IMG/VR virus record: IMGVR_UViG_3300025364_000003
Span: 124,001-188,000 of that record
Source of the DNA: a virus
DNA length: 64,000 nucleotides
Strand: one strand, 5' to 3'
Position 1 is the stretch's first letter, and the number at the start of each line of letters is the position of its first letter. A program made the position numbers and the translations under genes. This document shows, one piece after another, positions 1 through 7,574 of the stretch. The notes under the pieces were generated by a model. It made no database searches. It was not told where the DNA came from and saw only the letters and a list, made by a program, of their open reading frames with translations.

Positions 1-2
1 TA

Positions 3-203
3 TCAGGCAAGGGTCCCAATGCATTATTGTTTGAAAATTCAGTTGCATATTTTCAAGGGTACGATTTTGGTCAACGATTAAGAACAGAAATTTTAGAAGA
101 GGCGAAAAAAAGATTTCCTTCTCCTGTCGATGGCCCGAAAGCAAAAGTAGGCTTATATGCAAATGCGTTAATTAAAAAAAATACGGAGATAAAAGAACTA
201 TGA
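3..203 (+). CDS. 3' end of an unidentified gene (partial)
   Basis: An open frame runs from the left edge of the window to a TGA at 201-203 and gives 66 C-terminal residues, beginning SGKGPNALLFENSV and ending NTEIKEL. The stop overlaps the ATG of the next gene (ATGA at 200-203), a typical translationally coupled phage junction, which supports it being real. The visible part is mixed in character with a lysine/glutamate-rich end. I recognise no domain, and the N-terminus lies outside the window. Confidence 0.7.
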   Translation, partial: SGKGPNALLFENSVAYFQGYDFGQRLRTEILEEAKKRFPSPVDGPKAKVGLYANALIKKNTEIKEL

Positions 204-553
204 AAGGTGATAGAGTAAGAATTGTAAATTCGAGTCACGTCCACGAGGATGAGAGTGGAGCATTGGCTTACGTTTATGGAGTGGTTCTTGATGATCAAGG
301 TCGTCCAGTTCACAACCATGATGGAACTGTTCAGGTTTTTAGTCAAGGAGGCGTAAAGAATGGCTCAACTGGCGTGGTAGTTGGTCATCCAGAAAAATGT
401 CACAGAACCCAACTCAAAGAACAGGGACAAGCTGTAGGGCTTGGTGCAAATGATTTCGTCAACATCATTCCAGTTATGCTTGACACCTACCAAAAGCTTG
501 GTTGGTTTCCAGCAGATAAAGTTCGTGTTGTTGCAGGTGGAGTTGCACAATAA
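200..553 (+). CDS. hypothetical protein, possible SH3-like fold
   Basis: This 117-residue protein begins MKGDRVRIVNSSHVHEDE and overlaps the upstream gene by ATGA. The opening 'GDRVRIV' followed by a short turn and 'GVVLDDQG' resembles small SH3/KOW-like beta-barrels, but this is only a pattern impression. It ends 'FPADKVRVVAGG', which again reads like a beta strand. The following gene encodes a possible virion protein, so the pair may belong to a structural operon. Function is unknown. Confidence 0.7.
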   Translation: MKGDRVRIVNSSHVHEDESGALAYVYGVVLDDQGRPVHNHDGTVQVFSQGGVKNGSTGVVVGHPEKCHRTQLKEQGQAVGLGANDFVNIIPVMLDTYQKLGWFPADKVRVVAGGVAQ

Positions 554-556
554 TAC

Positions 557-564
557 CTACTTAA
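557..564 (+). promoter_or_regulatory. CTACTTAA junction motif
   Basis: One of about eleven CTAYTTA octamers found in the short gaps just upstream of gene starts; here 17 bases before the ATG at 581. It may be the AT-rich core of a phage promoter. No transcript evidence is available. Confidence 0.3.
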
Positions 565-580
565 AGCGTAGGAGTAAAGA

Positions 581-1036
581 ATGACAGTACCACCAAACCC
601 ATTACAGGCTCACGAGACTTTCCAATACAGAAAAGCAGGCCAAGCAAGTGTTCTTGAATATATGGCTAGCGGATTGCCTTATGTGACGCAATCTAGCGTG
701 GGAACAACTCCTGAAAAAATTGAGTTTCCTTTTGTTACAAAGTTTTTTACTGTGAAGAATACTAGTGCAAATGACCTTCATGTTGGCTTCACAGAAAATG
801 GAGTTCAGGGCACGAATAGATTCACCCTTTCTACCAGTGAGTCTTTTACTGGCGATATTCGAATCAGAGATCTGTATCTGCAATCAGCTGGTGGCACAGC
901 CGATTTCGAGATCATTGCCGGACTAACCGGTATTCTACGCAGAGATTTCTTTATTTTAACCGGTTCTTTCGTTGGTTTTAGTGGAAGTCAGCAAGATTTT
1001 GGTTATCGTGCATTTGGTTATGACGGAATAGGATAA
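581..1036 (+). CDS. putative small virion/structural protein
   Basis: This 151-residue protein starts with an ATG preceded by TAGGAG. The sequence is rich in Ser, Thr, Gly and Phe with alternating hydrophobic residues, as in beta-rich phage structural proteins ('FFTVKNTSANDLHVGFTEN'). It lacks a signal peptide, membrane segment or catalytic motif that I can see. The resemblance to structural proteins is compositional only. A CTACTTAA motif lies 17-24 bases upstream of the start (557-564), as at several other gene starts in the window. Confidence 0.65.
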   Translation: MTVPPNPLQAHETFQYRKAGQASVLEYMASGLPYVTQSSVGTTPEKIEFPFVTKFFTVKNTSANDLHVGFTENGVQGTNRFTLSTSESFTGDIRIRDLYLQSAGGTADFEIIAGLTGILRRDFFILTGSFVGFSGSQQDFGYRAFGYDGIG

Positions 1037-1085
1037 TTTAAACATATGACCTCTGATTGTCTAAACTTATCTAAGGAGTTTAGAC

Positions 1086-1931
1086 ATGAAGAAGACATAT
1101 GGTGGAAATGCTAATAAAAGTGGGATCTATAAAATCATCAACCATTCTAATGGACGATTTTACATTGGTTCCTGTAAGCGCTTTAAGCAAAGAGCATCCG
1201 AACATCACGGAGATTTAAGAACCAATCGACACTCGAATAAATTTTTGCAAAATGATTGGAATAAATGCGGGCCCGATTGTTTTGAATTTTTAGTGTTTGA
1301 GACTATAGAGAAACCAGAAGAAGAACGTCGTTTGCGAGAACAAGCGCTGTTGGACGAATTTTACGATGATCAAGTTCTTTGTTATAATATTGCAAAAACA
1401 ACTGTGGCAATTCCTCGACGAGTTTTTTCAAACGACCCTGATATCACCAAAAAGGTTCTTTCCCAAAAATCTAAGGCAATGTGGGCCGATTCTGAGTTTA
1501 GGGCTAAGATGAAAAAAATATATTCTGACCCTGGATTCCGCAAGAAGCAGTCTGAAAATCAGAAAAAAGTTTCACAAGACCCAAGCAATGGAAATTCGGC
1601 CGAAACTCTTCGAAAAAACATGTCGAATCCAGAAACGAAAGCGAAGTTATCTAAGAAGTTGAAAGAAGCTTGGGCTAGTGATGATGGAAGTCGTCGCAAA
1701 AAGGCTTCTAAAATTGCCAAGAAAGTGTATGAAGCAAACAAAGAAAAAATTACTAAAGCTAGGGTGAAAGCTAGAGCAAAATATTACGGCAAGGTTGTTT
1801 CTCCAGAAGGTGAAGTGTTTGAAATATACAACGCCAAGTCTTTTATAAGAGAGCAGGGTTTTTCGCAGACGTTTTATGACTTTTTAAATGGAAGGTACGA
1901 AGCCTATAAGGGTTGGAAGCGAGTGGAATAG
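1086..1931 (+). CDS. GIY-YIG homing endonuclease (Seg-like), free-standing
   Basis: This 281-residue protein has an N-terminal GIY-YIG nuclease domain: 'SGIYKIINHSNGRFYIGSC' at residues 12-30 carries the GIY and YIG triads, followed by a conserved Arg (FKQRASEH) and the domain glutamate further on. The C-terminal half is a basic array of NUMOD-like DNA-binding repeats (VLSQKSKAMWAD, RKKQSENQKK, AKLSKKLKEAW) and ends in a YKGW motif. Such proteins cut DNA sequence-specifically and drive their own spread into phage genomes. The start is set by AAGGAG nine bases upstream. It stands alone between a structural gene and convergent genes, with a strong terminator just after it. A decayed relative lies at 25662-26141. 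Confidence 0.93.
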   Translation: MKKTYGGNANKSGIYKIINHSNGRFYIGSCKRFKQRASEHHGDLRTNRHSNKFLQNDWNKCGPDCFEFLVFETIEKPEEERRLREQALLDEFYDDQVLCYNIAKTTVAIPRRVFSNDPDITKKVLSQKSKAMWADSEFRAKMKKIYSDPGFRKKQSENQKKVSQDPSNGNSAETLRKNMSNPETKAKLSKKLKEAWASDDGSRRKKASKIAKKVYEANKEKITKARVKARAKYYGKVVSPEGEVFEIYNAKSFIREQGFSQTFYDFLNGRYEAYKGWKRVE

Positions 1932-1933
1932 AA

Positions 1934-3619
1934 TTAACGAATTCCGCTTCCCTCTTCAGCTTCAAGCTCGTTAGGTTTTCTAACGAGCTTTTTCTTTTCT
2001 ATATCATGACCCTTCACTTGTCCGACGTCTCTTAAATCGAACCCTGGCATTAGTGCAATTTTTTGCTTTGGAAAGCTTCCTCTTGCATTTGCATAACATG
2101 CTTGTCCAACAATCTCGGTAAAGGCTGCTGGAATTGCTTTTTTGGGCAAGAGTTTAGCATGTGCATTGAAAGCGGCCACTTCCCCTTTGTCACTAAAATC
2201 CACATTAGCCAAGATGTGAACAATATAATCATGAACAGCTCTAAACTTCAGATTTTGTTCAGGTGTAAACACATCATGTTGATTATAATCAGTTGATATT
2301 TTCAAAACGCCAGTTTTTTTAACTTCTTCGGACATTTCTTTCTGCGAATTATAAGGTTGCCCAGGAACAAACTCAACCTTTACCTTGGAAAGCATTCTCT
2401 GATACATTTTCTCAATATGTGAGATTAGTGCTTTATACGATGCAACAGCCTCAGGATCATAATCTGGGAGTTCATCATATGCATCTGCTACTAACTCACA
2501 ATATTTCTTGTAATTTGATAGAACCATTTTTTCTTGCAGGTGTCGGTCAAATCTTGCCTGGCTTTCATTTAGAGAATTGTGGACAACTTTGCCTGAGCGC
2601 TTATCAACAACCTTGAAATTGGGACTCCAAAATTTGGAGTAATCTGAAATGAATTGCTGCGGAAGGTTCCCATAGACAAGCTCAAGCACTTGTCCACGTC
2701 CTAAAACGATGGCAACAATTTTGTTTCGACCACTGAAACCAACTGGTTCTGTAATTCTTAAGGTTGTTTGCAGGCGCCACTCATCTTCTTTTGGAGGGAG
2801 CGCAAATTTTCTATATCTTTGTGAAAGCTTATCAAGAGCTTGTAAAAACTTCTTTTCTCCTTCTATAACATTAAATGTAGGGATTTCATTTTTCTGGTAC
2901 ATTTCTTGTGCAATTTCTCTAGCCTTTTCCCAATCCATCTTTTGTTCTAGGGCGTATTCATACGATTCAATATAGGCTTGCTTCGCCCTACCTTTCTTCA
3001 TGTCAACGTGACCCAAAACTCTTTCCATGGCTGCATCGAAAGTGTCTTGCATCATCGCCTTGTCCATTGGCATTTTTTCACTTGTCTTGAGTTTGTTATG
3101 CAAATTTGTGGCGAAGTCGGACATAAGTTCTTTATAAAAATTTGGGTCAGCATCAATGGTGCCTTTGGCCATTGGCACCGCTAAATCTAAATCTCTAGCA
3201 CCAAAATGTGAGCGTAACGCTTCTGCGAATGCTCGTTGTACAGGCATACGAACATCGTCTTCATCTGCTTTGGCAGATTGGGGCACGAGCTGAGCTACAA
3301 CAATCATCATTCGGCTTTCGCCACCAGTTGACATGGCATCTCTAGCAGAGCTATAGGCAGTTACAATGTTGTCAGTCCAATAGCTACCTTTCAGGGAATG
3401 CATTGACGGGCTTAGAATGGAACTCGCTTCAAGTTCTTCTTCGCCTTTCCAGCGACCTTCGGTTGGGTCTGGAATCATTCCGAGTTGGTAAATTTTTGGC
3501 AGATGTTTTGAACTTGTCCCGTGATACATTATCACGGGTTTTGCCCTCTTCCGCTCAAGAAGAAAATCAACTTCTTCTTTTACCAGTTTTTTGATGATAT
3601 TTTTGAGGTTATCGTTCAC
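1934..3619 (-). CDS. ADP-ribosyltransferase-like protein with N-terminal packaging-type tag
   Basis: This 561-residue protein begins with the shared amphipathic tag (NLKNIIKKLVKEEVDFLLE, residues 4-22). It continues with an ART-like core: 'VIMYHGTSSKHL' near residue 30, where YHGT matches the NAD-binding His strand of ART/PARP/KptA folds, then 'GSYWTDNIVTAYSSARDAM' near 80-100, the usual Y-x-T-x-x-x-x-A-x-x-(Y/S)-A segment. Candidate catalytic glutamates occur in 'GQVLELVYG'. The long C-terminal part is helical and unidentified. In T4, Alt is an ADP-ribosyltransferase packaged in the head through a similar tag, so an ejected enzyme modifying host proteins is a reasonable inference. The full catalytic triad cannot be confirmed by eye. 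Confidence 0.65.
   Translation of the reverse strand: MNDNLKNIIKKLVKEEVDFLLERKRAKPVIMYHGTSSKHLPKIYQLGMIPDPTEGRWKGEEELEASSILSPSMHSLKGSYWTDNIVTAYSSARDAMSTGGESRMMIVVAQLVPQSAKADEDDVRMPVQRAFAEALRSHFGARDLDLAVPMAKGTIDADPNFYKELMSDFATNLHNKLKTSEKMPMDKAMMQDTFDAAMERVLGHVDMKKGRAKQAYIESYEYALEQKMDWEKAREIAQEMYQKNEIPTFNVIEGEKKFLQALDKLSQRYRKFALPPKEDEWRLQTTLRITEPVGFSGRNKIVAIVLGRGQVLELVYGNLPQQFISDYSKFWSPNFKVVDKRSGKVVHNSLNESQARFDRHLQEKMVLSNYKKYCELVADAYDELPDYDPEAVASYKALISHIEKMYQRMLSKVKVEFVPGQPYNSQKEMSEEVKKTGVLKISTDYNQHDVFTPEQNLKFRAVHDYIVHILANVDFSDKGEVAAFNAHAKLLPKKAIPAAFTEIVGQACYANARGSFPKQKIALMPGFDLRDVGQVKGHDIEKKKLVRKPNELEAEEGSGIR
1964..1998 (+). terminator. Rho-independent terminator embedded in the opposing gene
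   Basis: A perfect 11-bp stem (AAGCTCGTTAG at 1964-1974, CTAACGAGCTT at 1980-1990) with a 5-base loop is followed by TTTTCTTTT on the + strand. It would stop transcripts of the GIY-YIG gene. It lies within the 3' coding end of the minus-strand gene at 1934-3619, so the last codons of that protein are shared with the hairpin. Confidence 0.8.
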
Positions 3620-3634
3620 CCTGATAAATATGAA

Positions 3635-3868
3635 CTATGTTTTAGTTTCGTTATCAACTTCGGACTTCATTTTATTGTCAATTTGATTTATAGAAGCTTG
3701 TGTATGATAAGAAGCAACATCATCAGCTAGCTCTGCTGTCCACTTTACCTTTAGTTTTCTGGCGTTGGGCACAATGGCTGTTGTTTGTACATGAATCCAA
3801 TTTGGCAACTGGCTACGATAAATCTTTTCAGCTCGATAGAATTTGATCAAGTAAACTAAGTTCCTCAT
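3635..3868 (-). CDS. hypothetical protein, 77 aa
   Basis: A small basic protein (MRNLVYLIKFYRAEKIYRSQ...) whose start overlaps the stop of the upstream gene by ATGA (3865-3868). It is the third gene in a minus-strand run starting with peptide deformylase. The N-terminus resembles that of the preceding 72-residue protein in having an aliphatic strand followed by YRAE/YRSE, so the two may be distant paralogues. No domain recognised. Confidence 0.65.
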   Translation of the reverse strand: MRNLVYLIKFYRAEKIYRSQLPNWIHVQTTAIVPNARKLKVKWTAELADDVASYHTQASINQIDNKMKSEVDNETKT

Positions 3869-4083
3869 TTTTCAATTAACTTTTGTAAAATTTGAAACAC
3901 TTCAAGGTCTTCAATAGTCTTATCAATGTCACATGAGAATCCATCAAATGGAATATTGGGTCCACCAAATGCTTTTAGCAATGTCAGGGTCTTTTTGGCA
4001 GCTTCTTTTCTTCTTATGGCTTCATGGTATTGTCTTTCGGACCGGTAGATGCAAACAAGAGCAGTAAATTGAAGTTCCTTCAT
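3865..4083 (-). CDS. hypothetical protein, 72 aa
   Basis: Begins MKELQFTALVCIYRSERQYHEA and is predominantly helical, with a Lys/Glu-rich middle and an amphipathic C-terminus (IEDLEVFQILQKLIEK). It overlaps the deformylase gene upstream and the 77-residue gene downstream by ATGA at each end, so the three are translationally coupled. The opening pattern (hydrophobic strand, then I-Y-R-S-E) recurs in the next protein. Function unknown. Confidence 0.7.
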   Translation of the reverse strand: MKELQFTALVCIYRSERQYHEAIRRKEAAKKTLTLLKAFGGPNIPFDGFSCDIDKTIEDLEVFQILQKLIEK

Positions 4084-4646
4084 TTACGACGCTTTCCTTT
4101 TTGGGGTTTTTTGTTTTTTTCATTCTGAATTTGGTAACGCTGCGGAATTGAAACACCGTTGAGATGATCGAATTCATGTTGAAATAACCTGGCTGCCCAT
4201 CCTTCTAGTTGTTTTTCTTTCTCGACGAATTCGCCCTTCTCATTAGGTTCTACCCATTTAGCTGTGATCGTTTTCCAGCGAGTAATTTTGTATCCTTTTC
4301 CTGGTACAGAAAGACAATATTCAGCCATGTCCCATTTGCCATCATCGAGACGAGGCTCAAAGTTTGGGTTAACGTAAAGACGAAACTCGGAACGAAATTT
4401 GTAATCCCAGCCATCGCCATCCATTTCACGGCACAACATCACTTTTTTGAAAAGTCCCACTTGTGGAGCTGCCAAACCAATGCCATCCTCTAACATGCAG
4501 GTCTGTACCATTTTCCAGCCAAGCTCTTCAAAACCATCAAATTTTCCTGATTCGATCTCTTTAGCTTTTATTTTTTTTATTCGTTCCCAATGAAGAATTT
4601 CCATTGGCTTTGTTTTTGACGGGATTTCGTTTAAATCAAAAAGCAT
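4080..4646 (-). CDS. def: peptide deformylase
   Basis: This 188-residue protein has all three deformylase motifs: 'GIGLAAPQVG' (motif I), 'EYCLSVPG' (motif II, with Tyr replacing the usual Gly before the metal-binding Cys) and 'FQHEFDHLNG' (motif III, HExxH). The enzyme removes the formyl group from nascent bacterial-type proteins. Phage deformylases of this kind, known from marine phages, are usually shorter than bacterial ones; this one is near full length with a Lys-rich tail. It is first in a minus-strand run of three overlapping genes. AAGGAG lies just upstream of the ATG, and both sit in a predicted hairpin (4643-4674). Confidence 0.95.
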   Translation of the reverse strand: MLFDLNEIPSKTKPMEILHWERIKKIKAKEIESGKFDGFEELGWKMVQTCMLEDGIGLAAPQVGLFKKVMLCREMDGDGWDYKFRSEFRLYVNPNFEPRLDDGKWDMAEYCLSVPGKGYKITRWKTITAKWVEPNEKGEFVEKEKQLEGWAARLFQHEFDHLNGVSIPQRYQIQNEKNKKPQKGKRRK

Positions 4647-4674
4647 GCTAACTCCTTGGTTTAATATAGCATGC
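4643..4674 (-). promoter_or_regulatory. hairpin sequestering the start codon of def
   Basis: On the minus strand, GCATGCTA (4674-4667) and TAGCATGC (4650-4643) form a perfect 8-bp stem around a 16-base loop. The second arm contains the ATG of the deformylase gene, and the loop holds its AAGGAG ribosome binding site. Folding would hide the AUG while displaying the Shine-Dalgarno, a plausible translational switch. This is visible base pairing; the regulatory role is inference. Confidence 0.45.
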
Positions 4675-4711
4675 CTTGTTTAAAAACAAATCGATAAACT
4701 ATAGAGTAATT

Positions 4712-5011
4712 CTACTTAGGTTTTGGTCCTTTGAAAGCTTGGAAAGGTACTTGATAGAGTGCTCTTCCGATCATCGATAAAGTAAGATCAAAGTCTTCTC
4801 TTAGTTTTTGAATTTCTTGATCGACGATTCCTTCATATTGGTCTTGACTTTCTATTTGATCGGCATAAGCACGTATGCCATTCTGAACGACTTGCATAAG
4901 TTGCTCTTTGAACCTATAGGCTTTGCCCATATGAACTTTACCATCGCTTTCAACAATCAATGATTCACGTACCGTTTCACGGATTAGTTTTTTGAGTTCT
5001 TCAAGTTTCAT
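4712..5011 (-). CDS. small tagged protein, unknown function
   Basis: A 99-residue protein when started at the ATG at 5011 (a TTG at 5029 would add six residues). It opens with the shared tag (MKLEELKKLIRETVRESLIVE), ending in I-V-E followed by S, a match to the [LI]-x-E cleavage pattern of T4-type prohead protease. The remainder is helical (FKEQLMQVVQNGIRAYADQI) without a recognised domain. The ATG is preferred because other tagged proteins also begin MK. It is divergent from the SLOG gene, only 11 bases away. Confidence 0.75.
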   Translation of the reverse strand: MKLEELKKLIRETVRESLIVESDGKVHMGKAYRFKEQLMQVVQNGIRAYADQIESQDQYEGIVDQEIQKLREDFDLTLSMIGRALYQVPFQAFKGPKPK

Positions 5012-5022
5012 CAGAGGTAAAT

Positions 5023-5493
5023 ATGACAAAGCAGGTGATTATTATAGGAGTTACGGGCCATCGAAAGCTTGATCACGATAAAGATGTTGTTAAAGAAGTG
5101 ATACGTGAAAAGTTACATCAATATGAGGCTGATGCAGTTGTCACTGGAATGGCACTTGGGTTTGATATGTTAGTAGCTGAAGTGTGCCTAGAAGAAACTA
5201 TTCCATTTGTTGCGGCTATACCATGCAAAGACCAAACAAAATTATGGCCGCCACATGAGAAAATACGTTGGACCGAGTTGATGAAAAAAGCTTGGAAATA
5301 TAAAATTGTTTCACCTGGGCCTTTTGAGACTTGGAAACTTTTTGAAAGAAATCGTTGGATTGTTGATCGTTCAAATATTATGTTGAGCTATTGGAATGGG
5401 GTACCCAAAGGAGGAACAGCGGCAACAGTTAAAGAAACCAAGAAATCTAAACGCCCTCACGAGAACCTGTATCCTCTTTGTGAATCCAGGTAA
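5023..5493 (+). CDS. SLOG-fold nucleotide-binding protein (YpsA/DUF1273-like)
   Basis: This 156-residue protein has the SLOG/LOG Rossmann-type pattern: 'VIIIGVTGHRKLD' at the N-terminus, 'VVTGMALGFDMLVAEVC' near residue 40, and 'RNRWIVDRSNIMLSYWNG' with 'PKGGTAATVK' near 110-130. Members bind nucleotides or nucleotide-derived ligands; some act in cytokinin activation, DNA processing or nucleotide sensing in phage defence. The length fits YpsA-like proteins. The start has GAGG upstream. The 3' end overlaps a convergent gene by 47 bases. Confidence 0.8.
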   Translation: MTKQVIIIGVTGHRKLDHDKDVVKEVIREKLHQYEADAVVTGMALGFDMLVAEVCLEETIPFVAAIPCKDQTKLWPPHEKIRWTELMKKAWKYKIVSPGPFETWKLFERNRWIVDRSNIMLSYWNGVPKGGTAATVKETKKSKRPHENLYPLCESR

Positions 5494-5863
5494 AGAAATC
5501 AAGACAACGCTCATGAAGATAAACAGTTTGGACTGTGTTGTCATAGGAAAACAACACTTTGTAGTATTTCCAGGCATTGTCAACCAAAGACAATATTTTG
5601 AAGTCTTCGCCAGTAGAAATCACTTCATCAGGAACTAATGATTCAGACAAATACATTGCGACACAAACAACATCTTTCGTCTTTTCAACAAGGCACCAAC
5701 TGGCTTCGAAAACAGTACGTTTAATTTTGGGGTACCTATCTTTATATTCTTGTATTTTATCAACGGCAACAGTTAGGTACACATAATTTTTATCTACAAA
5801 TCTAGAAGAAGTAGGGTCAAATATCTCTTTCGTTAGAATGCCTAAACTACCGAGCTTCATCAA
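5447..5863 (-). CDS. hypothetical protein, 138 aa
   Basis: Starts MMKLGSLGILTKEIFDP and has a regular alternation of beta-like stretches (VYLTVAVDKIQEY, RTVFEASWCLVEK, VVCVAMYLSE), suggesting a compact globular protein. No family recognised. Its 3' end overlaps the convergent SLOG gene by 47 bases. On its own strand the motif CTATTTAT lies 12-19 bases before the start (complement of 5875-5882), similar to the motif seen before other genes. Confidence 0.7.
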   Translation of the reverse strand: MMKLGSLGILTKEIFDPTSSRFVDKNYVYLTVAVDKIQEYKDRYPKIKRTVFEASWCLVEKTKDVVCVAMYLSESLVPDEVISTGEDFKILSLVDNAWKYYKVLFSYDNTVQTVYLHERCLDFFTWIHKEDTGSREGV

Positions 5864-5932
5864 TTATTCTTATAATAAATAGTCGTTTGTTTTAGAGTCC
5901 CACCTCTAATTAAAAGAGGAGCGGTGGCACAC

Positions 5933-6610
5933 ATGAGAACTACTGAAGAATGGGCGAAACTTTATCTTGACGAAGTTGGTAGTAAGTACGCAAAAAAAAT
6001 ACATCTTAAATCAAAAGCTAATCCAAATTGGCTTTTGAAATTGATTGCACCTATTGTTAAAGTTTTTAACAAAACATTTATGACTGATTACATCACGACT
6101 CTCGGAAATACCATTTGGTATCCTGAGGGATGGTTGGAAAGAGGAGACGTAAAAAGTCGTTTAGCGATAATTGCACACGAGTGCATTCACATCAAACAAA
6201 GTTCTAAGCAAGGAAATTTTGTTCATGGTTTCCTCTACCTATTTCCCCAAAGTCTTGTAGTGTTTTCACTGTTTGCCTTATTGGCAATACCATTTAGCCT
6301 TTGGTGGCTTTTATGTCTCCTGTTTTTACTTTTCTTGGCGCCAATTCCGGCTCCATTTAGATACATGAAGGAGCTTGAAGCTTATCGAGTAAAACTTATA
6401 TTTTTTGAATATGTGTGGAACAGTAATGAAGAAATGATGAAGCTAGCCAAAAACCACGTGGTAAAACATATGACAGGTTCAGATTATTACTTTTGTTGGC
6501 CGTTTCCAAATTGGATCTTGAAAGACTTAGATAAAGAATCAGCATTAGAAGAAGAGCAATATCAAGAAATAGTAAAATTTCTCGAACGCCACAACCTGTT
6601 GGCAGGGTAA
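5933..6610 (+). CDS. membrane-anchored HExxH metallopeptidase-like protein
   Basis: A protein of 225 residues from the ATG at 5933 (a GTG at 5924 is only two bases from GAGGAG, so the ATG is preferred). It carries 'IAHECIHIKQ', an HExxH zinc motif, followed by two adjoining hydrophobic segments (YLFPQSLVVFSLFALLAIPF and LWWLLCLLFLLFLAPI) and then 'KELEAYRVK', where the Glu could be the third metal ligand. This arrangement resembles small integral-membrane gluzincin-like proteins found in phages. The substrate is unknown; a role in the envelope at lysis or entry is possible. The ribosome binding site lies in the arm of a short hairpin (CCTCT/AGAGG). Confidence 0.7.
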   Translation: MRTTEEWAKLYLDEVGSKYAKKIHLKSKANPNWLLKLIAPIVKVFNKTFMTDYITTLGNTIWYPEGWLERGDVKSRLAIIAHECIHIKQSSKQGNFVHGFLYLFPQSLVVFSLFALLAIPFSLWWLLCLLFLLFLAPIPAPFRYMKELEAYRVKLIFFEYVWNSNEEMMKLAKNHVVKHMTGSDYYFCWPFPNWILKDLDKESALEEEQYQEIVKFLERHNLLAG

Positions 6611-6619
6611 AGCCTTCAG

Positions 6620-6853
6620 CTAGCCTTTGAGAACCCCATTGTCGTTAACTTTCAAGGCACGAGCTAATAGGTCCTTCAGGAGATCAACCTCGTGCTCCAA
6701 CTTCCTGACACGATTGTTGAGTTCATTTTTAGCTTCTTGTTCTGGATCGACCAAAATGCCGTCCTTGTCCATTGCATCAAATAGGGCATCGACGGCTTTT
6801 TGGCCTTCTATTTTATTTTTGTATTCTTGATTTTTTTGTTCTTTTTTGCTCAT
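6620..6853 (-). CDS. hypothetical coiled-coil protein, 77 aa
   Basis: A charged, helical protein (MSKKEQKNQEYKNKIEG...). Residues 40-68 form clear heptads (LNNRVRKLEHEVDLLKDLLA), so it probably dimerises. It is convergent with the upstream metallopeptidase gene with a gap of nine bases. No domain beyond the coiled coil. Confidence 0.65.
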   Translation of the reverse strand: MSKKEQKNQEYKNKIEGQKAVDALFDAMDKDGILVDPEQEAKNELNNRVRKLEHEVDLLKDLLARALKVNDNGVLKG

Positions 6854-6897
6854 AACAAATACCAGCGGTGAGAATAGACTAATTACTTCAGGTTACA

Positions 6898-7560
6898 ATG
6901 TCCATCTACGAAAAATATATCAAACAACTTATCGAAGAAGAGATCAATCGAAGTCTTCTTGAACAGGATTTGCCAGTTGAAGAACCGGCAGACACGCCTG
7001 CTGATGTTCCGGCACCCGATGCTGGTGCAGCGGGCGAAGCCGGGGCTCCAGAGGCCGGTGGAGAGGAAATTGATTTAGACATTGGTGCTGAAGGCGGCGA
7101 TATAGATTTGGACGTTGGAGGCGCTGCTGGGGGGCTCGAAGGAGGAGAACTGGGTGGCGATCTTGAGGACACTGAAGGCGTCGAGGGAGAAGAAGGGCTT
7201 GATGTAGCAGGTGGTGGTTTTGGAGGAGGCTTTGGCGGTGGTGGATTCTCTTTTGGAAGCGATGGCGAACCAGGACTGACTCCCGATGATGAAGAGGAGG
7301 CAGACACCGTTACAACTGTTGGTCCAGAAGATGTTGAAATCCCAGATGACCCATATATGGCCATTACTGACGAGGCAATCAATTTACTAAAAACAACTCG
7401 TCAGCCTGAGGTTATTCTAAAATCAGTTAAATCATCAATTCAGAGATATTTTGATGAATTTGATGATGCAACACCAGTAATTAAAACATTGTGGGATACT
7501 GAAGACATTACTCTTCGAGACGTTGCGAGAAGATTGCTTCTATTTATCAAAGGAAAATAG
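6898..7560 (+). CDS. tagged acidic Gly-rich protein
   Basis: This 220-residue protein begins with the shared tag (YIKQLIEEEINRSLLE then Q), followed by a highly acidic low-complexity region of Pro, Ala, Gly, Asp and Glu (residues 25-145) that includes a Gly/Phe patch (GGGFGGGFGGGGFSFG). A folded C-terminal domain of about 75 residues follows (AITDEAINLLKTTRQPEVIL... RDVARRLLLFIKGK). The highly acidic linker suggests a capsid-interior or scaffold-type protein, but this is inference. It is the first of three consecutive tagged genes. Confidence 0.8.
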   Translation: MSIYEKYIKQLIEEEINRSLLEQDLPVEEPADTPADVPAPDAGAAGEAGAPEAGGEEIDLDIGAEGGDIDLDVGGAAGGLEGGELGGDLEDTEGVEGEEGLDVAGGGFGGGFGGGGFSFGSDGEPGLTPDDEEEADTVTTVGPEDVEIPDDPYMAITDEAINLLKTTRQPEVILKSVKSSIQRYFDEFDDATPVIKTLWDTEDITLRDVARRLLLFIKGK

Positions 7561-7574
7561 AAAAAGAGGATAAG

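Noticed and set aside
6906-7382. 158-codon minus-strand frame rich in Pro and Ser
   Set aside because: It is the antisense of the Gly/Glu/Asp-rich segment of the tagged gene at 6898; composition follows from the + strand codons and it has no ribosome binding site.
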